From assembly GCA_017519185.1 (NCBI GenBank), contig JAFWSX010000018.1, positions 62,001 to 126,000 of the forward strand: DNA of 64,000 nucleotides, in the 5' to 3' direction. This DNA comes from Bacteroidales bacterium. GTDB taxonomy: Bacteria; Bacteroidota; Bacteroidia; Bacteroidales; UBA932. The translations under genes and the position numbers were made by a program. The notes beneath the pieces were generated by a model. That model searched no databases. It had not been told where the DNA came from and saw only the letters and a program-made list of their open reading frames with translations. This document shows, piece after piece, positions 34,498 to 42,579 of the stretch. Position 1 is the first letter of the stretch. Each line of letters starts with the position of its first letter.

Positions 34498-34620
34498 ATG
34501 AAAAAAATCTATGAGACGCCTGAGATTACTGTCTTTGTGGCAGAGGCTTCAGGTGTTATTTGCACTAGCGACGAGGACCGCTCATTCACTTTAAGTGATT
34601 ATGATGAAGAGACAGCTTAA
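34498..34620 (+). CDS. 40-residue peptide, candidate RiPP precursor, copy 2
   Basis: This copy differs from copy 1 at only two residues (Thr17 to Ala, Gly25 to Asp). Seven nucleotides differ, five of them silent, all in the first 25 codons; codons 26-40 are identical in DNA. The bias to silent changes shows the peptide is translated and under selection. The YxxPxI motif, Cys22 and the acidic Ser/Thr-rich end are kept. The stop is followed after 16 nt by a second fimbrillin-like lipoprotein. Confidence 0.7.
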   Translation: MKKIYETPEITVFVAEASGVICTSDEDRSFTLSDYDEETA

Positions 34621-34636
34621 TTCGGGAGGAAGAACT

Positions 34637-35455
34637 ATGAAGAGATTGTTTTTGATTTTAGCTGCAGTTTCGCTGGTGGCGATTTCCTGCAACAAGGAAG
34701 AACTGAATAATGTTTCTAAGACTCGCCCTGTTACTCTCAACGTAGGGATAGGTGCTGAGACAAAAGTATCGCACAACTACTCTGACAATAAGGTAAAACC
34801 CGCCTGGGAAGCAGGTGACGTTGTCTATGTTCAGTTTGAAAAAGAAGGTACTACCCATCTTGAGGAGTTTGCGATCGGCACAATCTCTGAAGACGGCAAA
34901 TCTGCCAGCTTCAGCAATTCAGCAAGCGAATTGACTGACGAAATCGGTTATAAAGTTATCTATGCCACACCTGACTATACGACAGTCGGCGACAATTCTT
35001 TGACATTCAACCTCGCAGGTCAGAAAGGCACTCTCGATAAGCTTCCCGAATATCTCGAAGCCGAAGTCGCTGCTGGAGAAACTTCGGCAGCTCTTAAGTC
35101 AAAGCTCACTTATTTTCACTTTGTCTTGTCTTTTAATCCTTATGATTATCCTGGTGATTATGCGGATCTAAAAGACATACAATTTGGCGCTATAGGAAGA
35201 TACAACACGTTTGAAAGCGGTTACTTTAGCTTGACCAACACTGGAGAATCTGTAGAATCGATCAAGATCATACCAGATTTTTATATAAATGAGACTCTAG
35301 AATTTTACGTCGCCGCTTTCCAGATTGAACAGGCAGTTAGATATAGTGTGAATATCTGTGTTGATGATGATGATTTCATGCATACCTGGGACGCCAATAA
35401 AAACTACGTCGCCGGAAAAGTCTACAAAGTAGAAGCAACGTTAAGAAAGTGGTAA
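34637..35455 (+). CDS. Fimbrillin-like lipoprotein, copy 2
   Basis: The protein has 272 residues. Its signal peptide and lipobox are identical to copy 1 at the DNA level, while the mature part has diverged strongly but keeps the same blocks (TKVSHNYSDNKVKPAW, ISEDGKSASFSN, AGQKG, YVAGKVYKVEATL). It ends with a strand that in fimbrillins completes a partner subunit. The same SD-like sequence is upstream. Divergence of the mature part beside a frozen 5' end fits antigenic variation or gene conversion. Confidence 0.65.
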   Translation: MKRLFLILAAVSLVAISCNKEELNNVSKTRPVTLNVGIGAETKVSHNYSDNKVKPAWEAGDVVYVQFEKEGTTHLEEFAIGTISEDGKSASFSNSASELTDEIGYKVIYATPDYTTVGDNSLTFNLAGQKGTLDKLPEYLEAEVAAGETSAALKSKLTYFHFVLSFNPYDYPGDYADLKDIQFGAIGRYNTFESGYFSLTNTGESVESIKIIPDFYINETLEFYVAAFQIEQAVRYSVNICVDDDDFMHTWDANKNYVAGKVYKVEATLRKW

Positions 35456-35475
35456 AACTACCTAATCGGTTCATA

Positions 35476-35524
35476 AATAATAATCCGTCAGGTTGCAATC
35501 GCTTCTGGCGGATTATTATTTTGT
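35476..35524 (+). terminator. Intrinsic terminator after module 2
   Basis: AATAATAATCCGTCAG (35476-35491) pairs with CTGGCGGATTATTATT (35505-35520) with one wobble, followed by a T-rich tail. It separates the peptide modules from the kinase operon. Confidence 0.8.
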
Positions 35525-35562
35525 TATGGCCGCCTATGCTTTTTGTATTCGTCAAAAATCGG

Positions 35563-35570
35563 TAATTTTG
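35563..35570 (+). promoter_or_regulatory. -7 box of the kinase-peptidase-PqqD-ABC operon
   Basis: TAATTTTG matches TAnnTTTG, with TTTG at 35542-35545 as a -33 element 17 nt upstream. The start codon is 19 nt downstream. Confidence 0.6.
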
Positions 35571-35589
35571 CAGACTTGACTGAAAAAGT

Positions 35590-36465
35590 ATGACAAGGTA
35601 TTACACAGTGGCTGGACATACGTTCGCGGTGGAGGCTTCGGAAAGCATCCTCGAGAAGATGCACAACTATGAGCCTTTCCGCGTGGAAGCCGGAGCTGGA
35701 GCCGCACCCGAAGCCGCTCCTTCCCTTCTATTCTCGCTCAAGGTGACTGACGGGCAGCCACCCGCCTACATCGAGGAGCTGAGACAGGAAGACGAGGGCC
35801 AGGACATTTTCTGCGGCCATACGGAGCAGGGAGAGCCCGTCTTCGAATCGCGCTGGCACGCAACTTCGGCCGGCTGCTTTGTCTGCAAGCCCGACTACAG
35901 CAGCGCTGTGCTCTACCTGACGGGCTACTATCCCAAAGCCGCGCTGGACAATGCCCTGATGATCATTTATGCACTGGCATCAGCCTGCAGGGACACTGCG
36001 CTGTTCCACGCCGCCGTCATAAGCTTCGAAGGCAAGGGCTATATGTTCCTCGGCAAGAGCGGCACCGGCAAGAGCACTCACGCCCAGCTGTGGATCAAAT
36101 ACATTCCGGGAACCGAGCTGATGAACGACGACAACCCTGTCGTACGCGTCAATCCCGACGGTTCTGCAACGGTCTACGGTTCGCCCTGGAGCGGCAAGAC
36201 TCCCTGCTACAGGAACATCAGCTGCCCGGTAGGCGGTATAGTGGCGCTGAGCCAGGCGCCTTACAACAAGATACGCAGGCTCGAAGGTATCACGGCTTAT
36301 GCGGCTGTGATGCCCAGCATCTCCGGCAAACGCTGGGACAGAGCCATCGCTGACGGCCTCCACCGGACCGAAAACGCACTTGCAAGCCACGTTCCGGTGT
36401 GGCATCTGGACTGCCTGCCCGACGAGGCTGCAGCCCTTCTCTGCAACAATACTGTCACGAAATGA
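35590..36465 (+). CDS. HprK-like kinase of peptide-maturation type
   Basis: The 291-residue protein matches the C-terminal kinase domain of HPr kinase: His140 in FHAAVI, the P-loop GKSGTGKST (155-163), the acidic pair in MNDDNPV (Asp180, Asp181) and GSPWSGK (197-203). It lacks the N-terminal domain of true HprK and no HPr gene is near. Kinases of this shape occur in lasso-peptide clusters, where they phosphorylate the precursor. It leads a four-gene operon with overlaps or gaps of 1-4 nt. Likely substrates here are Ser/Thr residues of the 40-residue peptides; this is inference. Confidence 0.82.
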   Translation: MTRYYTVAGHTFAVEASESILEKMHNYEPFRVEAGAGAAPEAAPSLLFSLKVTDGQPPAYIEELRQEDEGQDIFCGHTEQGEPVFESRWHATSAGCFVCKPDYSSAVLYLTGYYPKAALDNALMIIYALASACRDTALFHAAVISFEGKGYMFLGKSGTGKSTHAQLWIKYIPGTELMNDDNPVVRVNPDGSATVYGSPWSGKTPCYRNISCPVGGIVALSQAPYNKIRRLEGITAYAAVMPSISGKRWDRAIADGLHRTENALASHVPVWHLDCLPDEAAALLCNNTVTK

Positions 36466-36911
36466 CCGATGAAGAAATCTTAAGGGAAGCTGCCAGGCTC
36501 GTGGCTGACGGAGTGGACGTCACCCTCCCCGTCAAGGGGCGGAGCATGCTGCCCTTCATCATCGGCGGGAAGGAAAGCGTGATACTGCACAAAGCCGGTG
36601 AACTGAAGCCGGGCCAGGTTGTGCTGGCTGAAGTGGGGCCAGCAAGGTTTGTACTCCACCGCATCATCAGCGTGGAACCTGACGGCGGGAAGGTCGTCCT
36701 GATGGGCGACGGCAACATTCGCGGAACGGAGAGCTGCCTGCCCGACAAGGTCCTTGCCCGCGCCACCCACGTGGTAGACGCACAGGGAAACAAGCGCTCC
36801 CTGGAGTCCAGGCAACATATGAACAGGGCACAGTTCTGGTACCGGCTGCTGCCGCTGCGCAGGTACATCCTGTGGATAATGAGGAAAACAATAAAAAAAT
36901 ACGACATATAA
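36462..36911 (+). CDS. S24/S26-type peptidase with Ser/His dyad
   Basis: The ATG at 36462 overlaps the kinase stop by 4 nt and gives 149 residues. The active-site Ser28 is in GRSMLPFI. The second residue appears to be His66 in VLHRIIS, as in ER-type/SipW signal peptidases, rather than the Lys of LepB, and GDGN with Asp83 follows. There is no N-terminal membrane anchor; a hydrophobic, basic C-terminus may touch the membrane. It may remove the leader of the modified peptides. A distantly related role in another secretion route cannot be excluded. Confidence 0.78.
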   Translation: MTDEEILREAARLVADGVDVTLPVKGRSMLPFIIGGKESVILHKAGELKPGQVVLAEVGPARFVLHRIISVEPDGGKVVLMGDGNIRGTESCLPDKVLARATHVVDAQGNKRSLESRQHMNRAQFWYRLLPLRRYILWIMRKTIKKYDI

Positions 36912-37180
36912 TGAAAATCAAGGAAGGATTTGTGCTGCGCGAGGTCTGCGGCCAGAACGTCATCGTGGGCGAAGGCCTGGATGCCATCAATTTCGGCCGT
37001 ATGCTGAGCCTCAACGAAACTGCTGCCTGGATCTGGAAGAAAGCCCAGCAGGCAGGGGAATTCACTCCCGAAGAGATAGCCTCGGCACTCTGCGAGGAAT
37101 ATGACGTGGAGCCTGAGCGCGCGCTGAATGACGTGAAGGCTACATTCGGACAGTGGCAGGAACTGGGCGTGGTGGAATAG
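36911..37180 (+). CDS. PqqD-like peptide-binding protein (RRE)
   Basis: The ATG at 36911 overlaps the peptidase stop by 1 nt and gives 89 residues. The pattern GFVLREVCGQNVIVGEG, LNETAAWIW and FTPEEIASALCEEYDVEPE matches PqqD, a winged-helix domain that binds leader peptides and hands them to modifying enzymes. It is the best evidence that this operon acts on a ribosomally made peptide. The nearest candidates are the two YxxP peptides 2.4-3.5 kb upstream. No radical SAM or cyclase gene is in this operon. Confidence 0.85.
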   Translation: MKIKEGFVLREVCGQNVIVGEGLDAINFGRMLSLNETAAWIWKKAQQAGEFTPEEIASALCEEYDVEPERALNDVKATFGQWQELGVVE

Positions 37181-37181
37181 G

Positions 37182-38798
37182 ATGAAATACGCAGGCTGGA
37201 TAGTCCATAACACACAAAGCATACTGTGGAACACCATAGTACGCGTGGTGAGCGGCACGGCGCAGGTGGCGCTGGGCCTGTTTATGGTATGGCTAAGCCG
37301 CCGTTTCATCGATGAGACCATCCGCACCGGCACGCAGCAGGACATTGTGCTTATGATAGTATGGCTGGTGCTGATCGTGGTGGGCAGGGTGCTGCTCCGC
37401 CAGGTATGGTATCTGCTCACAACCACTGCGGGCATACGCCTCTCCAATGACCTGCGGCTTAAAATGTACAGCTGCCTCTTCCGCCGCCAGCTTTACACAG
37501 GCAAGGATATGCACTCCGGCGATGTCAGCTACCGTCTCTCCCGCGACATCAAGGAGGTGAGCGACACGATGACCGACACCGTCCCGCAGATACTCATCAC
37601 TCTGATCCAGCTCGCAGGAGCTTTCTTCCTGCTGCGCTATTTCGACCGCTGGCTGGCCTGGGCGCTGGTGGTAATGACACCGGTGGCAATAGTGATGGCC
37701 AAACTTATAGGCCGCAAGCTGCGAGAGATGACGCTGGAGATCAGGCAGGACGAGAGCCGCATCCAGATGCACGTGCAGGAGGGTACCGAGAACAATGCTG
37801 TGCTGCGCGCGATGGGCAGCGAGGAGTGGGTCACTGACCGCCTCGACGATATGCAGCAGCAGCTGAAAGGCGACGTGATGCGCCGCACGCGCTTCACCAT
37901 AATAATGCGCATCATCCTTGGCTGCACCTTCGGCCTGGGATATCTGCTGGCGTTCGTATGGGGAGGCCTGCAGCTGCGCAGCGGAGCCATCACCTTCGGT
38001 GTGATGACTTCATTCCTGCAGCTGGTCGGGCAGATCCAGCACCCCGTGTCATCGCTGCTCACTATGGGTTCCCAGATTTTCCACTCAACTGCAAGCCTTG
38101 ACCGCCTGATGGAGCTTGAGAACAGTGAAATAGCCGTCGAGGAGAGTGAACTCCACCCTTCCCTCTCCGGCCTGCGCTTCGACGACGTCAGCTTCCGCTA
38201 CGAAGACGGCGACCGCCAGTTGTTTTCTTCCTTCAGCTATGATTTCCGTCCGGGCACGAAGACTGCCATTATGGGCGAGACCGGCATCGGCAAGACCACA
38301 CTTTTCCGTATGATGCTTGGGTTCATCAGCCCCGACAAAGGCAGCATTACGCTATACGGCAAGGACGGCTCCATTCCTGTCGGAACGGTAACCCGCCCCG
38401 ATTTCGTTTACGTTCCGCAGGGCAATACTCTGATGAGCGGTTCCATCAGGTTCAATCTGCAGGTGGCTTCGCCGGATGCGACTGACAGCCAGCTGGAAGA
38501 GGTGCTGCACACTGCTTGTGCCGATTTCGTCCTGGAGCTTCCGGAAGGGCTTGACACTGAGCTGGGCGAGCGCGGCAGCGGCCTCAGCGAGGGTCAGGCT
38601 CAACGCATCGCCATCGCCCGCGGCCTTCTCCGTCCGGGTTCCATTCTGCTTCTGGATGAGATCAGTTCGTCTCTCGATGCCGAGACTGAGCGGGAACTCT
38701 ACGACCGCCTGTTCAAGACGCATCCCGACAAGACGATGATCTTCATCACTCACCGTCCCAATGTCACAGAGCACTGCGACTCCGTCCTCTCTCTCTAA
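37182..38798 (+). CDS. ABC exporter, membrane and ATPase domains fused
   Basis: The 538-residue protein has six membrane helices (about 15-300) followed by an ATPase domain with Walker A GETGIGKTT (365-373), Q-loop VPQG, signature LSEGQ (469-473) and Walker B ILLLDE (488-493). It is of the peptide/lipid exporter type and probably works as a dimer. It has no C39 peptidase domain, so leader removal would fall to the S26-like peptidase. It starts 1 bp after the PqqD gene and ends overlapping the convergent acyltransferase by 4 nt. Confidence 0.9.
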   Translation: MKYAGWIVHNTQSILWNTIVRVVSGTAQVALGLFMVWLSRRFIDETIRTGTQQDIVLMIVWLVLIVVGRVLLRQVWYLLTTTAGIRLSNDLRLKMYSCLFRRQLYTGKDMHSGDVSYRLSRDIKEVSDTMTDTVPQILITLIQLAGAFFLLRYFDRWLAWALVVMTPVAIVMAKLIGRKLREMTLEIRQDESRIQMHVQEGTENNAVLRAMGSEEWVTDRLDDMQQQLKGDVMRRTRFTIIMRIILGCTFGLGYLLAFVWGGLQLRSGAITFGVMTSFLQLVGQIQHPVSSLLTMGSQIFHSTASLDRLMELENSEIAVEESELHPSLSGLRFDDVSFRYEDGDRQLFSSFSYDFRPGTKTAIMGETGIGKTTLFRMMLGFISPDKGSITLYGKDGSIPVGTVTRPDFVYVPQGNTLMSGSIRFNLQVASPDATDSQLEEVLHTACADFVLELPEGLDTELGERGSGLSEGQAQRIAIARGLLRPGSILLLDEISSSLDAETERELYDRLFKTHPDKTMIFITHRPNVTEHCDSVLSL

Positions 38799-39886
38799 CG
38801 TTTTTCTCCGAAGACGCACCAGCGGACGAAGGGGATGCGGCGGAGGAGTTCGTAGATTAGCGGTGAGAGGGTGAAGACAGCAACGGCAAGGATGAGATAC
38901 ATCGCGAACGGAGGGAGCTGGGTGTAGGTCTTCATTATATAGCCGAGGCTGGCAATCACCAGGTAATGCACTATGTAGATACCATAGCTTGAGCGGGTCA
39001 TATAGCCTGCGAAGGCGCCCGTGCGGTCGAAGCGGGCTTTGAACCAGCCCATCATCGCCAGACACATCAGCCAGCCATAGATGCAGTTCAGCGGGCTTCC
39101 GAGATACTGCGGCGAAGTGTTGTCCTGACCGAAAGTCGTGGCGACCAGGACGATGCCTGCCACTGCGGCGCAGGCAATCAGCGGAACCCAGGCCTTGCCG
39201 AGCTTCTCCTGCACGTCATCGTGCGAGAACACGAAGTATCCCATCAGGAACGGAATCAGATAGAACAGAGGCTTGTAGAGATTATACAGGCCGTCGGGGC
39301 TTTCGGGACGGGGATTCTGGATGAGCAGCTGCTCACCTGCCCAGAAAAGCACTCCCATCAGGATGATCCAGAAAATGTTCAGGCGGCCGCACCATTCGTG
39401 GAAGCGGTGCTTCGGGTCGACTTTGCGCACAAGCAGGAGCAGCAGCGAGAACAGCCACAGGTCCTGTATGAACCACAGGGGACCAATGCCGCTGATGGCC
39501 ATAATGATATATTTGCCGACAGCCGGCACGCCATCCAGCATCCCGGCTCTTTCCGCCACTGCTGTATTGAAGTACCCGACCATCCAGTGGAACACAAACA
39601 GGCCGATGGTGCCGGGCACCAGAAGTTTCCGAGTACGGGCGCGGAACCACTCTTTAGCGCTATGGTTCTCCAGAGCGTAGCGGGAGCCGATGCCGGCCAG
39701 CAGGAACAGCAGCGGCATGAACCAGGGATAGAGGATATACATCACCACGTCCTGATACTGCGGCCCGTCGCCGAAACCGCCGATGCCTCCGAAGACTCCT
39801 TTGTTGTTATAGAAATAAATGACGTGATAGAGCAGCACCAGGAGTACCGTCACCCAGCGCAGGTTGTCAATCCAGTGCTTCCTCAT
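38795..39886 (-). CDS. Acyltransferase-3 family membrane protein
   Basis: The 363-residue polytopic protein has about ten helices. It starts RKHWIDNLRWVTVLLVLLYHV with the conserved His of the acyltransferase-3/OafA family, and contains PLWFIQDLWLF and a late SSYGIYIVHYLVIA motif. Members transfer acetyl or other acyl groups to surface glycans or lipids. It is translationally coupled with the AbrB-like gene upstream (4-nt overlap). A functional link with the peptide operon is not supported, as it is transcribed oppositely. Confidence 0.85.
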   Translation of the reverse strand: MRKHWIDNLRWVTVLLVLLYHVIYFYNNKGVFGGIGGFGDGPQYQDVVMYILYPWFMPLLFLLAGIGSRYALENHSAKEWFRARTRKLLVPGTIGLFVFHWMVGYFNTAVAERAGMLDGVPAVGKYIIMAISGIGPLWFIQDLWLFSLLLLLVRKVDPKHRFHEWCGRLNIFWIILMGVLFWAGEQLLIQNPRPESPDGLYNLYKPLFYLIPFLMGYFVFSHDDVQEKLGKAWVPLIACAAVAGIVLVATTFGQDNTSPQYLGSPLNCIYGWLMCLAMMGWFKARFDRTGAFAGYMTRSSYGIYIVHYLVIASLGYIMKTYTQLPPFAMYLILAVAVFTLSPLIYELLRRIPFVRWCVFGEKR

Positions 39887-40095
39887 TTCGTGATACCCTC
39901 CATCATTTGGTCTATCGCATTCTGGAATATCTCAGTCTTGAGCAGAGCCATACCTTTCTGGTCGCCCAGAATCAGCAGGGCGTCACCTGGCTTTATGTCA
40001 TAAATCTTGCGGGCGTCGCGGGGAATCACGATCTGCCCCTTCTCTCCCACCTTCACCACACCGAAGATGTATTTGCCGTCGTCTTCTTGCATCAT
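39883..40095 (-). CDS. AbrB/SpoVT-type transcriptional regulator
   Basis: The protein has 70 residues from the ATG at 40095, with a second Met next to it. The swapped-hairpin DNA-binding domain reads GVVKVGEKGQIVIPRDARKI and DIKPGDALLILG, classic for AbrB/MazE folds. A short C-terminal helix may serve dimerisation. It probably controls its own operon with the acyltransferase. A toxin partner is not present. Confidence 0.85.
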   Translation of the reverse strand: MMQEDDGKYIFGVVKVGEKGQIVIPRDARKIYDIKPGDALLILGDQKGMALLKTEIFQNAIDQMMEGITK

Positions 40096-40120
40096 TGTAT
40101 GATTTGTATGAAATTTCCCA

Positions 40121-40128
40121 CAAATATA
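40121..40128 (-). promoter_or_regulatory. -7 box of the AbrB-acyltransferase operon
   Basis: TATATTTG on the minus strand matches TAnnTTTG, with TTTG (40146-40149) 17 nt upstream. It lies 25 nt before the start. Confidence 0.6.
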
Positions 40129-40213
40129 ACAAATACTTTTATAACACAAACTATATTGAGGAATTGCATTTTACCGGAAAAGTCCATACCTTTATACATT
40201 TACAAAAATTATC

Positions 40214-40221
40214 TACCTTTG
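40214..40221 (+). promoter_or_regulatory. -7 box of the second barrel gene
   Basis: TACCTTTG matches TAnnTTTG, with TTTA (40191-40194) at 19 nt as a near -33 element. The start codon is 30 nt downstream. Confidence 0.6.
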
Positions 40222-40251
40222 AATTATAATTTTTAACCTAAAAACTATATA

Positions 40252-41586
40252 ATGAAAAAAATTTTAAGCATTGCCTTACTTCTTGTCTCTTTCAACACAC
40301 TGTTCGCACAGGAGGCCGAAAGAGAAGTAAAGACTGGCTGGTCATTCGGTGTTCTTCCGACTGCTACTTTCTCTACTGACAATGGTTTTCAGTTCGGCGC
40401 ATTTGGCGACGTATATTACTACGGTGACGGCGACACATACCCCGATCCCCTCCACAAGATAAGTTGGGAGGCATCACACTTCACAAAGGGCCGTACCCGC
40501 CTGTATCTGGCTTACGACTCGAAGTATCTCATCCCCGATATGCGTGTGAATGCTTCATTGACCTACGTAGACGACCCGATGTACAACTTCTGGGGCTTCA
40601 ACGGAACTCCAGCACTCCAGAATTACAACCTCTGGGGCAACAAGAAGGATTATACCCCCGGCATCAACTACTATGGAATGAGCCGCAAGATGTTCCGCGG
40701 TCTGGCAAACGTGCAGGGCCGTCTGGCCGACAATCTCAACTGGGCTGCCGGCATCAACTTCTGGAAGTGGGAACTCGGCGATATGAGAGAAAGCTCGAAA
40801 AACGAGAACAGGTATTCTACCGACGTGACACTGTACAGGAGATATCAGGAAATCGGCGCCATCACAGCTGAAGAGGCCAATGGAGGCACTTCTCTGGAGC
40901 TTAATGCAGGTCTGGTATTCGACACCCGCGACATCGAAGCAGCCCCCAACAAGGGCATCTGGGCTGAAGCCTATCTCAACGGCAACGTAATCAACCAGCG
41001 CTACCTCAAGGCCTGCGCATATTTCCGTCACTATATCGACATCCCGATCCACATCAAGGCTGGCGACCCCGTTTTCGCATATCGTCTCGCCTGGCAGCAG
41101 ACCATCGCAGGAGAAACTCCTTTCTATATGATCCAGAACGTTCCCCTGCTTGTGCAGCGCAATATGATCTCTGAAGGCTTCGGCAGCAGCAACACCATCC
41201 GCGGTATCCGCGAGAACAGGATTCTGGCTGAAGGCTTTGCCTGGATGAACGCCGAACTCCGCGTGAAACTTGTCAAGTTCAACCTCTTCAATCAGTATTT
41301 CTATATCGCAATCAACCCGTTCTTCGATGCAGGTATCGTCACCAAGCAGTATCGTCCGGACGTCTTCGGAACTGGCAAGACTCTCGATCCCAGGCTTGCA
41401 CTTCTCGGAGTTGACCCTGTCATCTACGACGCAGCAAAAGCCGGTGACATCGTGTACAGCGGCGGTGCCGGCCTCAAGATAGCAATGAACCAGAACTTCA
41501 TCGTTTCTGTCGAGCTGGCTCACTGCTTCTACAACGAGATGGTTGCCGACCCTTGGATCGGAATCGGAATCAACTACCAATTCTAA
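40252..41586 (+). CDS. Omp85/BamA-like outer-membrane barrel, second copy
   Basis: The 444-residue protein has a signal peptide ending at TLFAQ. It aligns along its length with the protein at 17301-18638: GWSFGVLPTATFSTDNGFQ, YDSKYLIPDMRV, FDTRDIEAAPNKGIW and SGGAGLKIAMNQNF. It is a barrel with no POTRA domain and the final aromatic residue in NYQF. Surface-antigen barrels of this type may secrete or anchor a partner. The alpha/beta hydrolase lipoprotein encoded 12 bp downstream is a candidate partner. Confidence 0.8.
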   Translation: MKKILSIALLLVSFNTLFAQEAEREVKTGWSFGVLPTATFSTDNGFQFGAFGDVYYYGDGDTYPDPLHKISWEASHFTKGRTRLYLAYDSKYLIPDMRVNASLTYVDDPMYNFWGFNGTPALQNYNLWGNKKDYTPGINYYGMSRKMFRGLANVQGRLADNLNWAAGINFWKWELGDMRESSKNENRYSTDVTLYRRYQEIGAITAEEANGGTSLELNAGLVFDTRDIEAAPNKGIWAEAYLNGNVINQRYLKACAYFRHYIDIPIHIKAGDPVFAYRLAWQQTIAGETPFYMIQNVPLLVQRNMISEGFGSSNTIRGIRENRILAEGFAWMNAELRVKLVKFNLFNQYFYIAINPFFDAGIVTKQYRPDVFGTGKTLDPRLALLGVDPVIYDAAKAGDIVYSGGAGLKIAMNQNFIVSVELAHCFYNEMVADPWIGIGINYQF

Positions 41587-41598
41587 TCTGGTCCTGCC

Positions 41599-42573
41599 AT
41601 GAAAAAGATTCTGAATGCAGCTCTGCTGATGCTGGTGGTTCTTTCACTGAACAGCTGCCTCGCCGGAAAATTTATGTGCAACTACGCGCTGAAGCCCACT
41701 CCTCACGGAGTGGACGACATAGAGCGCACCCGATACAAAGCCGACTCGCTGCTCGCCGGCAGCACGGCCTGGTATGACAATCTCAAGGCACAGGGCGTCC
41801 TGAAAGACATCTATGCCGACGGCTTCAACGGCAAGAAGGTTCACGCCGTATACGCTCCCGCCAAGGATCCCGCAACTGCCAACGGCACTGCCGTGGTAGT
41901 TCACGGCTACACCGACAACCACTATGTATTCCTCTACCTGGTGCGTATGTACCGCGACCAGCTCAACTATAACGTGATGGTTCCTGACCTCCAGTATCAC
42001 GGCGAGTCAGAGGGCGATGCAGTCCAGATGGGCTGGTTCGACCGCTATGACGTGGAGATGTGGGCTGAGAAGGCTCACGATATCTTCAAGGACGACTTCA
42101 CCGTCGTTCACGGAGTGTCTATGGGTGCCGCAACCGTTATGATGATGAGCGGCGACAACCTGCCCGACTACATCAAGGCATTCGTGGAGGACTGCGGATA
42201 CAGTTCAGTATGGGACCAGTTCGCATCCAACCTGAACGACACTTTCCACCTTCCTCCCTTCCCCATCCTGAACAGCGCCAACATCGTCTGCAAGAAGCGC
42301 TACGGCTGGGACTTCAAGGAGGCTTCTTCTGTCAACCAGCTTGCCAAGTCATATCTGCCTATGCTCTTCATCCACGGTGACGCCGATGACTTCGTGCCGT
42401 TCGACCATCTCAAGAAGAACTACGAGGCCAAGACAGCCGGCTACAAGGAGATGTGGGTTGCAGAGGGCGCCGTACACGCCAACGCCTATGCCAAGCATCC
42501 CGAGGAATACACCCGCAGGGTATCGGAATTCCTGAAAAAAGTTAAAACCCTCAAGACCGAAGATCTGTATTAA
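41599..42573 (+). CDS. Alpha/beta hydrolase with lipoprotein-like signal
   Basis: The 324-residue protein has an N-terminal signal with the lipobox-like LNSC (Cys19). The fold has VVVHGYTDNH (oxyanion loop), GVSMGA (nucleophile Ser), HGDADDFVP (Asp) and EGAVHANAY (His), a full triad. It resembles BAAT/DUF1749-like and peptidase S9-type hydrolases; substrate unknown. It belongs to the operon with the barrel upstream and the GH27 gene 6 bp downstream. Confidence 0.82.
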   Translation: MKKILNAALLMLVVLSLNSCLAGKFMCNYALKPTPHGVDDIERTRYKADSLLAGSTAWYDNLKAQGVLKDIYADGFNGKKVHAVYAPAKDPATANGTAVVVHGYTDNHYVFLYLVRMYRDQLNYNVMVPDLQYHGESEGDAVQMGWFDRYDVEMWAEKAHDIFKDDFTVVHGVSMGAATVMMMSGDNLPDYIKAFVEDCGYSSVWDQFASNLNDTFHLPPFPILNSANIVCKKRYGWDFKEASSVNQLAKSYLPMLFIHGDADDFVPFDHLKKNYEAKTAGYKEMWVAEGAVHANAYAKHPEEYTRRVSEFLKKVKTLKTEDLY

Positions 42574-42579
42574 CAACCT

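Noticed and set aside
35590..38798. Classical lasso-peptide gene cluster
   Set aside because: The asparagine synthetase-like cyclase and the transglutaminase-like protease are absent; only the PqqD-like, kinase and exporter parts match.
39883..40095. MazE-type antitoxin
   Set aside because: The AbrB fold fits, but the coupled gene is an acyltransferase and no toxin is encoded next to it.
40555..41580. Long minus-strand frame of 341 codons opposite the second barrel gene
   Set aside because: It is antisense to a clear outer-membrane protein with family motifs and shows no protein family; high GC explains it. Similar shadows at 22190-23035, 6984-7880 and 60636-61556 were rejected for the same reason.
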